Shown: positions 25,272-35,000 of the stretch, piece after piece
Position numbering within the stretch: position 1 is the stretch's first letter
How the letters are laid out: every line of letters begins with the position of its first letter
Assembly (NCBI RefSeq): GCF_016612505.1
Contig: NZ_JAENRR010000010.1
Span: forward strand, 60,304 to 124,303
DNA: 64,000 nucleotides
Source of the DNA: Carboxylicivirga marina
GTDB lineage: Bacteria > Bacteroidota > Bacteroidia > Bacteroidales > Marinilabiliaceae
Direction of reading: 5' to 3'
Program-made: the position numbers and the translations under genes
The notes under the pieces: model-generated
The model's database searches: none
Told to the model about the DNA's origin: nothing
Seen by the model: only the letters and a program-made list of their open reading frames with translations

Positions 25272-25441
25272 TATTAGTGCCCAAGGAATGCAAGCAGGCA
25301 TCATTGATAAAATAATAGACTATAGTCATTTTAAATAAAGCGAGTTAATATAGTTTAAAAGATATAATCATCCACATCTTAAAGAGTAACCAGGACGTGA
25401 TGATTTGTTTTAGGTTAGCCCCGCAAAGGCGGGGCTTTTGC
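25272..25441 (+). ncRNA. Candidate 170-nt transcript or empty expression cassette
   Basis: The stretch between promoter E and the hairpin of module M2 (AGCCCCGC-AAA-GGCGGGGCT, then TTTT). It has its own predicted promoter and terminator but no credible ORF. It could be a small RNA, or the remnant of a cassette whose lipoprotein gene was lost. Confidence 0.35.
25374..25441 (+). terminator. Conserved terminator module M2
   Basis: ACATCTTAAAGAGTAACC, then GACGTGATGATTTGTTTTAG, then a perfect AGCCCCGC/GCGGGGCT hairpin and T residues. It is the strongest hairpin of the three M modules and lies 15 bp before palindrome P4. Confidence 0.85.
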
Positions 25442-25456
25442 GTATAAGTGTGCTTT

Positions 25457-25503
25457 ACGGATGTCATCTTTATTTACGATATGTCAATAAAGATGACATC
25501 CGT
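25457..25503. repeat. 47-bp palindrome P4
   Basis: Arms ACGGATGTCATCTTTATT and AATAAAGATGACATCCGT; the loop differs (TACGATATGTC), showing that arms are more conserved than loop. Confidence 0.92.
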
Positions 25504-25652
25504 TTCCGTTTTTTAACAAATTATCAATGACAGTCTTTGAATAATGCAAAAGTGCCATGAAGTGATAGAATTGCTATTGGTGAAAATTGATTCATCAATA
25601 AATGCACGCATTTCACCAAGTAATTGTAGTTGTTAGTGTAAGGATTGTAACA

Positions 25653-25702
25653 AATACCCATTTTGGGTTATTGAACCTAGGCAATTGTCGTCATAAGTTT
25701 GC
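25653..25702 (+). promoter_or_regulatory. Dyad promoter D, upstream of the second lipoprotein
   Basis: AATACCCATTTTGGGTTATT (25653-25672), -33 TTATTG and -7 TAAGTTTGC (25694-25702). It has the best -7 box of the five. The leader to the ATG at 25799 is about 90 nt. Confidence 0.78.
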
Positions 25703-25798
25703 TAGCGGTTTTTAAGTCTGAGTATTAAAACACCCAAATCCTAAATCTCATACTGAATGAACCACTATTATTAATTTTTAATTTCAAACTTAATTACT

Positions 25799-26845
25799 AT
25801 GAAAAAGTTATTTTTTGTAGCTATCGCTATGATGGCATTGATTGCTTGTGACAAAACGGATGATGTTGGAAAAGATTTAAGAGGCGACATTAGATTTAAT
25901 ATCAACACAGGCACAGCTCAAGAGGATTTAAAAGGCGCTGTAGCACCTGGTGTATTACCTGTTTATGTAAACAGTTTAAGTCTTACGGCTACTCCACTTA
26001 ACGGGAATGTACCTGTGAGTGATGTTTTCAGTGCTGGTACGGTAGCTGACCCAAGCGAAGTTACTTTAGCTAACGTTTGGTATGGTCAGAATACTTTTAC
26101 GGCTACAACTACGCCTCTATATTTCACTGATTTAGCTGATCCAGACTTTAATAACGTGGTTCGTCCAGCAATTAAAAGTGCGATTGGCCTTAATAATGTT
26201 AACGTTAAGATGGTAGACCCCGTTAATGGTATGTTCTGTATCAGGGATTCACACCCTGGTTCTACCTATACCACTACTGAGATGTCTGGCGCACTACGTC
26301 AAGTTCCTCCATACGTTGAGTTTACAGGTGAAACAACAGCTGTTATTAACCATGAGTTTGAGCAAAACAATGGTGACATAACAATTGACATGGGGACTGA
26401 GAATGGTAGATTGATTACTACATTCGAATTCGAAGACGCTGGTGCTAAGAACTACTATGCAAAATTGTTCTACAATGATGGTAATGTTGAAAAGGATATT
26501 AGCGTATATCTACAGTATTTTATTGCAGGTGCCAATAAGTCAGCTCTTTACTGGTCGGGAGTAAATGCGATAGACGGTGCTAAAATGAGTTTAAGATTAG
26601 AAATTTATTCATCTGAAGATACTGGTAATGACCCAAGCAATCATGTTAAAGTTAATGAGTTCAATTTAATGGATCCTGCTGTGATTGACCAAGATATCCT
26701 AATGGTTGACAAAGGAGTTGACAAGTGGGTTAAAATTGTTGTAAGCGAAGACGCGATAAAGACTGAAAGCCCTCTTAAATCGATGTTTACTTGGGATTGG
26801 ACTACTGACGATTCAGGTGATGTTGTAATCGGAGCAAATAACTAA
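25799..26845 (+). CDS. Lipoprotein of unknown function, curli-linked regulon
   Basis: A 348-residue lipoprotein (lipobox MALIAC, Cys17). The mature part is beta-rich with no transmembrane segment; patches such as DIRFNINTGTAQEDLKGAV, YVNSLSLTATPLNG and FTWDWTTDDSGD suggest a surface-exposed beta-sandwich. I do not recognise a named family. It lies between palindromes P4 and P5 with its own dyad promoter and terminators, so it looks like a self-contained cassette. Shared promoter architecture links it to csgE and to the lipoprotein at 23020, and a role on the cell surface alongside the amyloid is inferred. Confidence 0.75.
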   Translation: MKKLFFVAIAMMALIACDKTDDVGKDLRGDIRFNINTGTAQEDLKGAVAPGVLPVYVNSLSLTATPLNGNVPVSDVFSAGTVADPSEVTLANVWYGQNTFTATTTPLYFTDLADPDFNNVVRPAIKSAIGLNNVNVKMVDPVNGMFCIRDSHPGSTYTTTEMSGALRQVPPYVEFTGETTAVINHEFEQNNGDITIDMGTENGRLITTFEFEDAGAKNYYAKLFYNDGNVEKDISVYLQYFIAGANKSALYWSGVNAIDGAKMSLRLEIYSSEDTGNDPSNHVKVNEFNLMDPAVIDQDILMVDKGVDKWVKIVVSEDAIKTESPLKSMFTWDWTTDDSGDVVIGANN

Positions 26846-26898
26846 AAAAAATCATCAATAAATAAATTTGTCTTAGATTTTTTATCATAGTTAAAGTA

Positions 26899-26927
26899 CA
26901 AAGGGGTATTTATAAATGCCCCTTTGC
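26899..26927 (+). terminator. Hairpin after the second lipoprotein
   Basis: AAAGGGGTATTTATAAATGCCCCTTT (one G-T wobble), followed by a modest T-rich tail. Confidence 0.65.
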
Positions 26928-26946
26928 TATTTTATAAAAACAGATA

Positions 26947-27015
26947 CACATCTTTGAAGAGTGACTTATTTGTGATGATGTTTTAGGTAAGCTCCGCTAA
27001 ACGGGGCTTTTTTGT
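26947..27015 (+). terminator. Conserved terminator module M3
   Basis: ACATCTTTGAAGAGTGAC, then GTGATGATGTTTTAGGTAAG, then CTCCGC-TAAA-CGGGGC and six T residues. It is the second of two hairpins behind the same gene and is followed by palindrome P5. Confidence 0.75.
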
Positions 27016-27026
27016 ATAGAAATTAA

Positions 27027-27073
27027 ACGGATGTCATCTATATTGGCAGTTTGTTAATATAGATGACATCCTT
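27027..27073. repeat. 47-bp palindrome P5
   Basis: Arms ACGGATGTCATCTATATT and AATATAGATGACATCCTT; loop GGCAGTTTGTT. The inner arm has a compensatory A-T flip (CTATATT/AATATAG against CTTTATT/AATAAAG elsewhere). The outermost pair is mismatched. Confidence 0.9.
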
Positions 27074-27205
27074 TATTTATGCACAAAGCATATATTTCAC
27101 ACCTCCACCTCTTTTATTCTGCGTTCTCTCTTCCCTTTGCACCAAATACTCCTTAACTTGTATTAATCAACCTGTCCTGCTCTATGTATATCAAAATTGT
27201 TGATT

Positions 27206-30200
27206 ATGGCTTGGAGGTATTTAAATGTGAGGAGAAGTCACCAGTTGTTGCAGAAGAAAGGCAATTCAATTAAGTCGCCGGCGCGTCGATCTTTCATTCG
27301 AACCATTAGTTTGGGGGCTTTGATCTGGAGTCCTTTGATGGAGTCGGTATTTGCACTCAGTAAAAAAACGTTTAAAATCATAAAACGTCAACAGCAGTTG
27401 TTTTTCTACCGTCATGGAAAACTCGTATGGGAAATCTCTCATAAGATCTTTAGCGATGATTACCAACTGGCTTATAAGAAGGAGAAAGACCATTATCACA
27501 TCGAAGCAAAAGGCCTTCGTTATCACTATACCGATTTCAGTTTTAACTTAAAAGCTGATATCTATCTCACAAAAGGCGAATGGTATTGTCGAATACATAT
27601 ACCACAGCTGCATATTCGACAAGAAATGGATTGGATGGCATGGCTCGATCAAAGTTCAGAGTTGAATGGCACAATAACACCAAGGCGATTAATTAGCTCA
27701 TCATTAATAAAACTAAGTGTTGTAAAATATACGCCGTGTACACTGGATACCAACTGGCGATTGCAAGTTGAATCACCACAAGCTTTAATTATCGAGAATG
27801 CTTCAGGGCACTACAGTGCAAGTCGCATTTGTTTGGCAAGCACTATTGATGAGATTGATTTTCTGAAAAACACCAGCAATAGCTCTTATCTGAGTATCGA
27901 TGATTTTGATGATTGGTATCGCTTTATTCAGTTGCATTTACCCAATCACCCCTTAACAAGAGTAGACGAAGATTTACCAACCTTACATTTTCAATTGTCT
28001 GACGACATCTGTTTATGGACCAATGATCAACATGGACGTTTTGGGGTAAAAGGTCTTGAACAAGCACTAGCTACCTCTTTTCTGTTTGCAGAATATACTC
28101 AATCACAGACCGCAAAAGTATATCTCTCTGCAAGTGTTGAAGCAGGGTGGATGCCAACGGAACTGGGTTCGTTTATGCTTCGTCCGCAGGAACAGCGACC
28201 CGACTATGAATACCAGGGCGATTTGAAAGGCATGGTTAATGAGCACTATCAACCACGCACCAGTGGTTTTAAACCCATTGTAAGTGGTGGAGTGGCTCTG
28301 GCTTCGGCCGATGACATGAGCTTATTGACAATTCAGCCTCAGGAGCCGGTTAAAAAGAAGAAATCGACCACCAATGAGTTGGTCATCGCCAAAGATAAGG
28401 TCATTTATAAGCCTAAAAAAGCATTGAAATTCAGAGTGCTTCGTCCGGAGGATATGTTAATTCTGGAGTTTGAATTACACAATTTTTCATTGGTACGACA
28501 AGGAGCCATTTCTTTTGCTGAGCTAAGTAATGCCAATAAAAAGGGATTAGTTATTATCAATTTCACAACGCAGCACACGCTTGAAGAGGCTTTTTATGAA
28601 TCCAACAAGATACCTGGTGTTGCGAGCTCTGATACTGTGAATCTTCCGGTCAGGCACTTACGAGCCCGTAAGAGCCGATTAGTGTATGAGTTACCTGCTA
28701 AGAGCAAAGGGCTGCCGCTTAGTATTGAGCAATTGTTAAACTGGAGTTCACTCAAGCTGCGCGTTAACCCGCGGGCATGGATTAAGATACCTCAATTTAA
28801 ATCTAAGAAGAAACGTCAATATGTTCAGGTACATAATTCAACAATACCTAAACGAAAAAAGTACCTCGAACGAGAATCTAAGGATTATGCCATTAAGCTG
28901 TATGCTGGTTCGCGTGATAAAACAGCTAAGGCAACACTATACAACGATGGGCAATTAGGTCAGTTGTTGGCAGCCGATAAAGTACAAACCATCAAACCAG
29001 GCTTTAGTATTTATGACCTTAAAAATATCAACCTGAAAGTTGAACCCGTGCCCGATACTCATACATCTATTGAGGCACCGGCGTTAATGTATATTTCACC
29101 TAATCAGGTGAGTGATTTTGTCCATCAGCAGAAATTACAATTGAGAAATCATCAGGAAGTTAGTAAATCATCCGAAGGAGTAGTCAATAATTTTAATTTG
29201 GCTGCTGATAACCTCAGTACTAATAAAGGTGCTATTGCCGAACTGTGGCATACCATTTTAGGAGTAAAGCTAAAAAATGGTAAAACTACGCGTGAATTGT
29301 CAGTTTTTAAAACCATCCGTGCGTTATGGGCCGATGAAGCGAGTTCGAACTTCAAGCAATTACCGCCTTTGGGAGGCCCATTTATGGCATCTTTAGATGG
29401 GAATGACCGGCATGTATTGGTACATACTACATCAAATTATTCCATACCACAATATTATCCCAAAGCGGTTGAGGTGAAAAATCTGATGCTAACCACCTTG
29501 GGTGCTTATCTCGATTGGCATGCCTTTTTTGATGTGCCTTCACCTGCAGATGCTGAGCTAAATATCACTGAGTGGGAGCACCTGGCCACTTTGGGACGTG
29601 ATCATTATGTCAAGGTGGTTCGTGAAGGGTATTTATTTCCTTTTGGACATCGTGCAGCTCTGGTTAAAGTGACTGAGCGTAAATTTCACCCCGGTACTAA
29701 GTCGGCTGTCAACAGGCAACGTATGTACATTGTGGTGTTGGAGAAAGAAGTGCTGTATGCGCGTAACAATCCAAATAATCAGTTTATACCATTTGCTTTT
29801 CAGTCGGTGCAGATTAATACCACTCAAACACCTAATATCGATAATCCGCTTGAACAGCCTATTATCAATGTGCCTTCGGGAGGGGGCGAGTTTCAGGTAA
29901 TGGCGCCTAATAATCAACAGAAGAAATTTGGCGGCAGTGGCAATACTTCATACAACTTTTACATTAATGTGAATAACAAAGGGTTCTTGTTTGATATCGT
30001 TTTAGCCGATAAAGAAGGCGTGGAGCATGCCTTGCGAATGCCATTGGCATTTCTGGAGAATAAGGTGGCTCGAAAAAGTAACCTGGTTCAGCAAATTATC
30101 GATAAATACAACCCTAATGCCTTGTATAATCGGATGGATTTGAATGAGCAGGATATTGCCTATGCTCCAAGTATGCTGGACGGAGATACTTCTTTTGAAA

Positions 30201-31921
30201 CACAAAGCATTCAGTTTGGCGCCGAAGTATATCCTGCCAATGGCGAGGCGGATATTAAATTTCATCCGGTTATTCAGCAAGCTGAAGTGTTTATTAAACA
30301 ATTGAATGAGATGACTGGTGTGCGGCAAGCAGCTGCTATCCAATTAGAGGATGATAATAATGCGGGTGATGTGTTTGCCTCCGTGAAAAATGCAGTTGTT
30401 GATTTTTCCAATGGTTCAGATAAGGCAGGTGGTTTCTTATCACCCAATATGGGTATATCGGCCCTGAGTAAGTTGCAGGGCCCCGTTGGTGGTGATATTG
30501 CAGATAGTAAGGCGCTGGCTTTTAATCCCGACGATTTTTTTAAAGCATTGGATGATTTCCCTGTGGCGAAGATATTTGGTGTTATCAAAATATTTGATTT
30601 GCTGCTTGGCGGTATGGACTTGTCGGGTGCCTTCGATGGGATTAAAAATATGTCGAGCCAGGCAAAAGAAGAGATTGATGATATCAAAACGGAGATTCTC
30701 TACCTTGAGAATCAGGCCAAAGAGTTGCAGGAGGATTTGAGCGAACAGATCAATACTTTGAAGCAAAGTATTAAAGATAAAACGGATGAGCTCCTGAATA
30801 TGCTCAATGGCAGTGTGCCAAAGATACCCAACTTCAAGACTTTTGTGACTGCGGAGGCATTCTATGCTGAATACAAGTGGCAGCCTGAATTTAAATCCAA
30901 CCCTATTAAAGTGATTGAAGACATCCTGCATGTGCGGGTGGATGATCCCAATAAAGCACTAACCATCACTACTGCTCTGGAGAAACCTTTTGATGGTGGT
31001 AAAGAAGCTTCATTTACCGGCTCGGCACGTTTTGAGAAGTTTGGCATTGATCTGGTGCCTTTGCTGGCGGTGAATTTTAATTTTATGGAATTTAAATCGG
31101 GCAATGCACAAAAAACCAATGTAAAAGTGGATATTGATGCTGAGAATCCCATTCAGTTTAAGGGAGCCTTGAGTTTTGTCAATAATCTGCAAAATATTAT
31201 TCCAAGTACCGGTTTCTCAGATGATGGCCCATATATTAAGCTGCAGCCTACACAAGTAACAGCCGGTTTTACCATTGGTATTCCTAATGTTGAAGTGGGC
31301 ATTTGCATGATTAGCAATATAAGTTTGGGTGCGCATGTCACCTTGCCATTTACCGGAGCGCCATTAGAAATGGGATTTAATTTCTGTAAACGCGAGAATC
31401 CTTTTATGCTTACTATCTCATGCTTTGGAGGTGGTGGCTATTTCATGCTTATTACCACGCTCAAAGGTCTTAAATCCATCGAAGCAGCTTTTGAATTTGG
31501 GGCTGCTATATCATTGAATGTTGGTGTAGCCTCAGGTGGTGTGTCGGTTATGGGTGGTATTTATTACAAGTTTGAACTTATTGAAAAGGTGCTGCCAACG
31601 CCCAATGGTGATGTGGTTGAGGAAATTGGTTCATCCACCATTATTGGCTACATACGTATCAATGGTCACCTCTCTATTTTGGGTATTATATCTATCTCTA
31701 TGGAGTTTTACCTGGCCTTTATTGCTGTTTTCTCCGATGGAAAGGTACAGAAACTGGAAGGAGTGGCAACCGTCAAAGTGAAGGTGGAAGTCTTGTTCTT
31801 TAGTAAAACAGTGTCGGTTACTGTACGACGTGAACTAAAGGGTGCCGATGCTGACCCTAAATTTATTGAGATGATTGATGAAGATGACTGGCAGGAGTAC
31901 TGTATGGCTTTTGCTGGTTAG
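27206..31921 (+). CDS. Giant Tat-exported protein of unknown function
   Basis: A 1571-residue protein. The ATG at 27206 is preferred over a TTG at 27197. The N-terminus has a twin-arginine-like signal: PARRSFIRT (Arg27-Arg28), a hydrophobic stretch to about residue 45, and a possible cleavage site after SVFA. The middle is beta-rich with the block FPFGHRAALVKVTERKF (about 811-828). A coiled coil follows at about 1150-1203 (EEIDDIKTEILYLENQ). The last 330 residues are glycine-rich, hydrophobic beta-sheet (SCFGGGGYFML, then GVASGGVSVMGGIYYKF). I recall large unannotated proteins with a similar FPFGH..VKVTERKF block in other phyla but cannot confirm it here. It is paired with the 1455-residue gene downstream. 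No enzyme signature is visible. Confidence 0.7.
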   Translation: MAWRYLNVRRSHQLLQKKGNSIKSPARRSFIRTISLGALIWSPLMESVFALSKKTFKIIKRQQQLFFYRHGKLVWEISHKIFSDDYQLAYKKEKDHYHIEAKGLRYHYTDFSFNLKADIYLTKGEWYCRIHIPQLHIRQEMDWMAWLDQSSELNGTITPRRLISSSLIKLSVVKYTPCTLDTNWRLQVESPQALIIENASGHYSASRICLASTIDEIDFLKNTSNSSYLSIDDFDDWYRFIQLHLPNHPLTRVDEDLPTLHFQLSDDICLWTNDQHGRFGVKGLEQALATSFLFAEYTQSQTAKVYLSASVEAGWMPTELGSFMLRPQEQRPDYEYQGDLKGMVNEHYQPRTSGFKPIVSGGVALASADDMSLLTIQPQEPVKKKKSTTNELVIAKDKVIYKPKKALKFRVLRPEDMLILEFELHNFSLVRQGAISFAELSNANKKGLVIINFTTQHTLEEAFYESNKIPGVASSDTVNLPVRHLRARKSRLVYELPAKSKGLPLSIEQLLNWSSLKLRVNPRAWIKIPQFKSKKKRQYVQVHNSTIPKRKKYLERESKDYAIKLYAGSRDKTAKATLYNDGQLGQLLAADKVQTIKPGFSIYDLKNINLKVEPVPDTHTSIEAPALMYISPNQVSDFVHQQKLQLRNHQEVSKSSEGVVNNFNLAADNLSTNKGAIAELWHTILGVKLKNGKTTRELSVFKTIRALWADEASSNFKQLPPLGGPFMASLDGNDRHVLVHTTSNYSIPQYYPKAVEVKNLMLTTLGAYLDWHAFFDVPSPADAELNITEWEHLATLGRDHYVKVVREGYLFPFGHRAALVKVTERKFHPGTKSAVNRQRMYIVVLEKEVLYARNNPNNQFIPFAFQSVQINTTQTPNIDNPLEQPIINVPSGGGEFQVMAPNNQQKKFGGSGNTSYNFYINVNNKGFLFDIVLADKEGVEHALRMPLAFLENKVARKSNLVQQIIDKYNPNALYNRMDLNEQDIAYAPSMLDGDTSFETQSIQFGAEVYPANGEADIKFHPVIQQAEVFIKQLNEMTGVRQAAAIQLEDDNNAGDVFASVKNAVVDFSNGSDKAGGFLSPNMGISALSKLQGPVGGDIADSKALAFNPDDFFKALDDFPVAKIFGVIKIFDLLLGGMDLSGAFDGIKNMSSQAKEEIDDIKTEILYLENQAKELQEDLSEQINTLKQSIKDKTDELLNMLNGSVPKIPNFKTFVTAEAFYAEYKWQPEFKSNPIKVIEDILHVRVDDPNKALTITTALEKPFDGGKEASFTGSARFEKFGIDLVPLLAVNFNFMEFKSGNAQKTNVKVDIDAENPIQFKGALSFVNNLQNIIPSTGFSDDGPYIKLQPTQVTAGFTIGIPNVEVGICMISNISLGAHVTLPFTGAPLEMGFNFCKRENPFMLTISCFGGGGYFMLITTLKGLKSIEAAFEFGAAISLNVGVASGGVSVMGGIYYKFELIEKVLPTPNGDVVEEIGSSTIIGYIRINGHLSILGIISISMEFYLAFIAVFSDGKVQKLEGVATVKVKVEVLFFSKTVSVTVRRELKGADADPKFIEMIDEDDWQEYCMAFAG

Positions 31922-31938
31922 GGCGAAGGCAGGAAAAA

Positions 31939-32038
31939 AAGCCCCCATCGCCTAAAGGCACTTCCCCAAGGGGAAGATGGAAAGTATCGTAAGAAAATTC
32001 TCCCCAGGGGAGATACCCGGAGGGAGAGGGGGATAAAT
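31939..32038. repeat. Dispersed intergenic palindromic repeat, copy R2
   Basis: GCCCCCATCGCC, CTTCCCCAAGGGGAAG, TCTCCCCAGGGGAGA and GGGAGAGGGGGATAAATGA in the same order as R1 at 6364. It fills the gap between the two giant genes and may act as a transcriptional attenuator or mRNA structure there. Confidence 0.8.
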
Positions 32039-32078
32039 GAGCAGCAATGCTAAAAAATAATGAGAGAAAAGACAAATT

Positions 32079-35000
32079 ATGGAAATTATACTAACGACAT
32101 TACCGCATAAACGTGACTTAGATAAGGACTTACTTAATTTGTCAGTCTTTGTCTCTGTAAAGCTAAATACCTCCAGCGATACCACCTTAGAATCTTTTCC
32201 TGATATTCTGGAGTGGTCTGAGAAGGTCTTAAATGCAGATTTTTCTTTTCGCCTGGAAGATGGCACCTTAATTGAAGCTCAGCTAAATAAGACTAATATA
32301 AATACGGAGTTGTATCAACGGATTTTTCATCCGGATATAAAAGTAGATGATTTTAAGGATGATGAACCTTTGATACAAAAACGGTTCTATTCCTTTCCTG
32401 TTAAACATGTGCAGGATTTTATTCTTAAAACCGTTAAGGAGGAAGCGCTTGTGAATCCATCGCGCAAACTAAAACCAGAGCGTTTTGTAGATGATACGCA
32501 GATGGGAGCCATTAGTCAATATAAGTTACAGAGTGATGAGGTCAGGCGGGTATCCAGGGGGAGAACACGTCAGTCTATTGTAAAGCCTTTAATGGTTCGT
32601 AAGCGTGATGAAGATGACAATATCAGACTGCAGGTGAAAGAGAAGCAGTTTAAGCGCTTTGATAAGCAGATGAATCCCAAGAGTGATTTTGCTGAACTAC
32701 GCCAGTTTCATAAAGTGGATAAAACGATAAAAACAACACCCAGGCTGCAATTGGAAAAGCCACGTTTTGAGTTTCACGACATCATGGCCAATATTAACAG
32801 TTATCCGCAAATTATGCGTATGATGGGTTTTGTACTTGATTTAACAATACCTTTTTCAAAGGATGTACCTAAGAAAGGTACCATTGGTGTGGTGCCTCAA
32901 AATTTGAATTTGAGTGATGATTACGATTTGTCGATTCCTGCCACTGCTTATGAGCTGAGCGATGATGGCTTTTTTGCCCGAGATAAGGCAGACTCACTGT
33001 TTAAGCATGGCTTTGTAAAAGTGAATACCGGCGAGTTTGATGTGGTGCAAATTGATGCCGATGGTGCGGCGCTGAAGACCAATAATATGGCCGAGAGTAA
33101 GGTGCAGGAAATTGCACGTTTTTACGAGGTGAAAAGCGAGATAAGCCGCAGTAAAGTGGTGCGTCAGGAGATTTTGGATGAGGTTGAGCCACCACAGGAA
33201 GAAGGATTGCCTTACATGCGCTCAGCAGGTATTGCTATTACCAAAAACGGTATGGCGGAGCATTTATTCAAGCGCATCGAACGTAATGTGCAATTAAAAG
33301 ATGAGTTTAAAGCGCTGAAGTCAAAGTCTTACGATGTCAAAAGCCGTAAGACAAATAACAAGGACTTGCAACTAAATACCTTTAAAGTAAAGCTGCCATC
33401 CAAAGCGCTTTATTCTGATGATATTGTGCAGGGCTATCGAATGGATATTGCCTATGAAGATGAACCGGATAAGTGGTACTCTTTACATTGGCGACAGGAT
33501 ACTTATCAATGGTACGATGAGTCTGATACGGCGCATCCTATTGATAATATTGTGCCTGATGAAGGCTACATACAACTGGGTTTAACAGAGGATCCGGATG
33601 AACCGGATGATGTGTTTGTTTCGGAAACCATGGCGCGTTGGGAGGGCTGGAGTTTATCGGTTCGCAAACCTGGTTATGCCATAAACGAGTCAGACGATTA
33701 TGAGTTGAAAGATGGCGAAACGGAGAAGAAGGATTTTGTCAATACCTCTAAAAGTGTAGAAGCTCAGAAATATGCTTATGATAGTGAGCTTGATTTTCGC
33801 ATTCATGCCGAGTCGAAGAGTATTGCAGGCACGTTGCCTCGTTTGCGTTTTGGCAATAGCTACCGTTTGCGCATTCGTACAGTAGACCTGGCAGGTAACA
33901 GTGTGGCGCATACTGTTGCTACAAGCGATACAACCACTTCGGAGCGTACGCAAATAAAATATCTGCGTTACGAACCACTTGGTAGTCCAATTGTATTGGT
34001 GGGTAACCGCCTAAAAGATGGTGAATTTCTTGAGAGCATGGTTATTCGTTCTAATTATGGCCAATCGGCCGAAGAGTATGAAGCTGCTCACACCTTGAAT
34101 GAAACGCTGGATAAGTTTTCATTACGTTATTTGCTGCCTCCTAAAAATAGTCAGCAGATGGCCGAGTGTCATGGTATGTTTGAAAAGGCCTTTGGTGATG
34201 CTCAAAAAGCCAAAGAAATCTACCAGATAATTACTAATCATGAGGGTTTGTATCAGCAAGATGAAAAGAACAAGGAGAAGGTTTATCAGCCATCAGAAGT
34301 TGAAATTATCTATTTGCCCGATCCGATGGCAGCAGGGGTTGCTTTATTTTTAACAGAGGACGATGAGCATAGTCATACCCAGGGTTTTGAGCCGCGACTC
34401 TTTAGTTTTTTTACGAGTGATGAAATAAAGTCCGATAAAACCGATGCTGTTAATATTCCGGAAGATTGGTATAAATGTGGTTTTATTCGCATAAAACTGG
34501 AAGAGGGAGACTATAATTCGGTTTGGAGTAAAAACGATCGTCAGCTTACTTTTTATCTGCCCAAGGGGATTCGCACGCGTATTCGTTTCAGTACCTTCTG
34601 GCGCGAGAGTGATTTAAATGAGGTGTCAGCTATTTGGGAAATGATAAAAGGTGAGAGTGGTAGTGAGGAGGCCAAAGAATTGGCTTACTCAGGTCGACAC
34701 TGGATAGTGAGTCCATCGCGCGAAATGGAATTGGTGCATGCGGTTCAGCAACCGCTTGATGCACCGGCGATAGAAGAATTATTGCCCAATCGTGATTTCA
34801 AAACCAACTTTGCTAATATTAATCTTCGTTTTGATATTCATGGTGAGAGTACTGAGAAAGTTGAGTTGCAAGCACGTTGGAAAGAACCATGGGACGATGG
34901 ACTTTCGGTATCGATTAAAGAAAAGGAGGGAAGCAATAGCATACCAGATATCAACATCAACTACCACGATGATGTGGTAACTCGTGGTACTATCCCTGAA

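Noticed and set aside
25288..25338. A 16-codon ORF in the empty cassette
   Set aside because: Too short to support from one sequence, with no signal peptide or motif; kept only as part of the candidate transcript.
21410..27073. Palindromes considered as a CRISPR array
   Set aside because: The copies are kilobases apart with genes between them, not regularly spaced, and there are no cas genes.
30002..31341. Several minus-strand ORFs of 60-163 codons inside the first giant gene
   Set aside because: All lie in the shadow of the long plus-strand frame; their sequences have skewed composition and no domain pattern.
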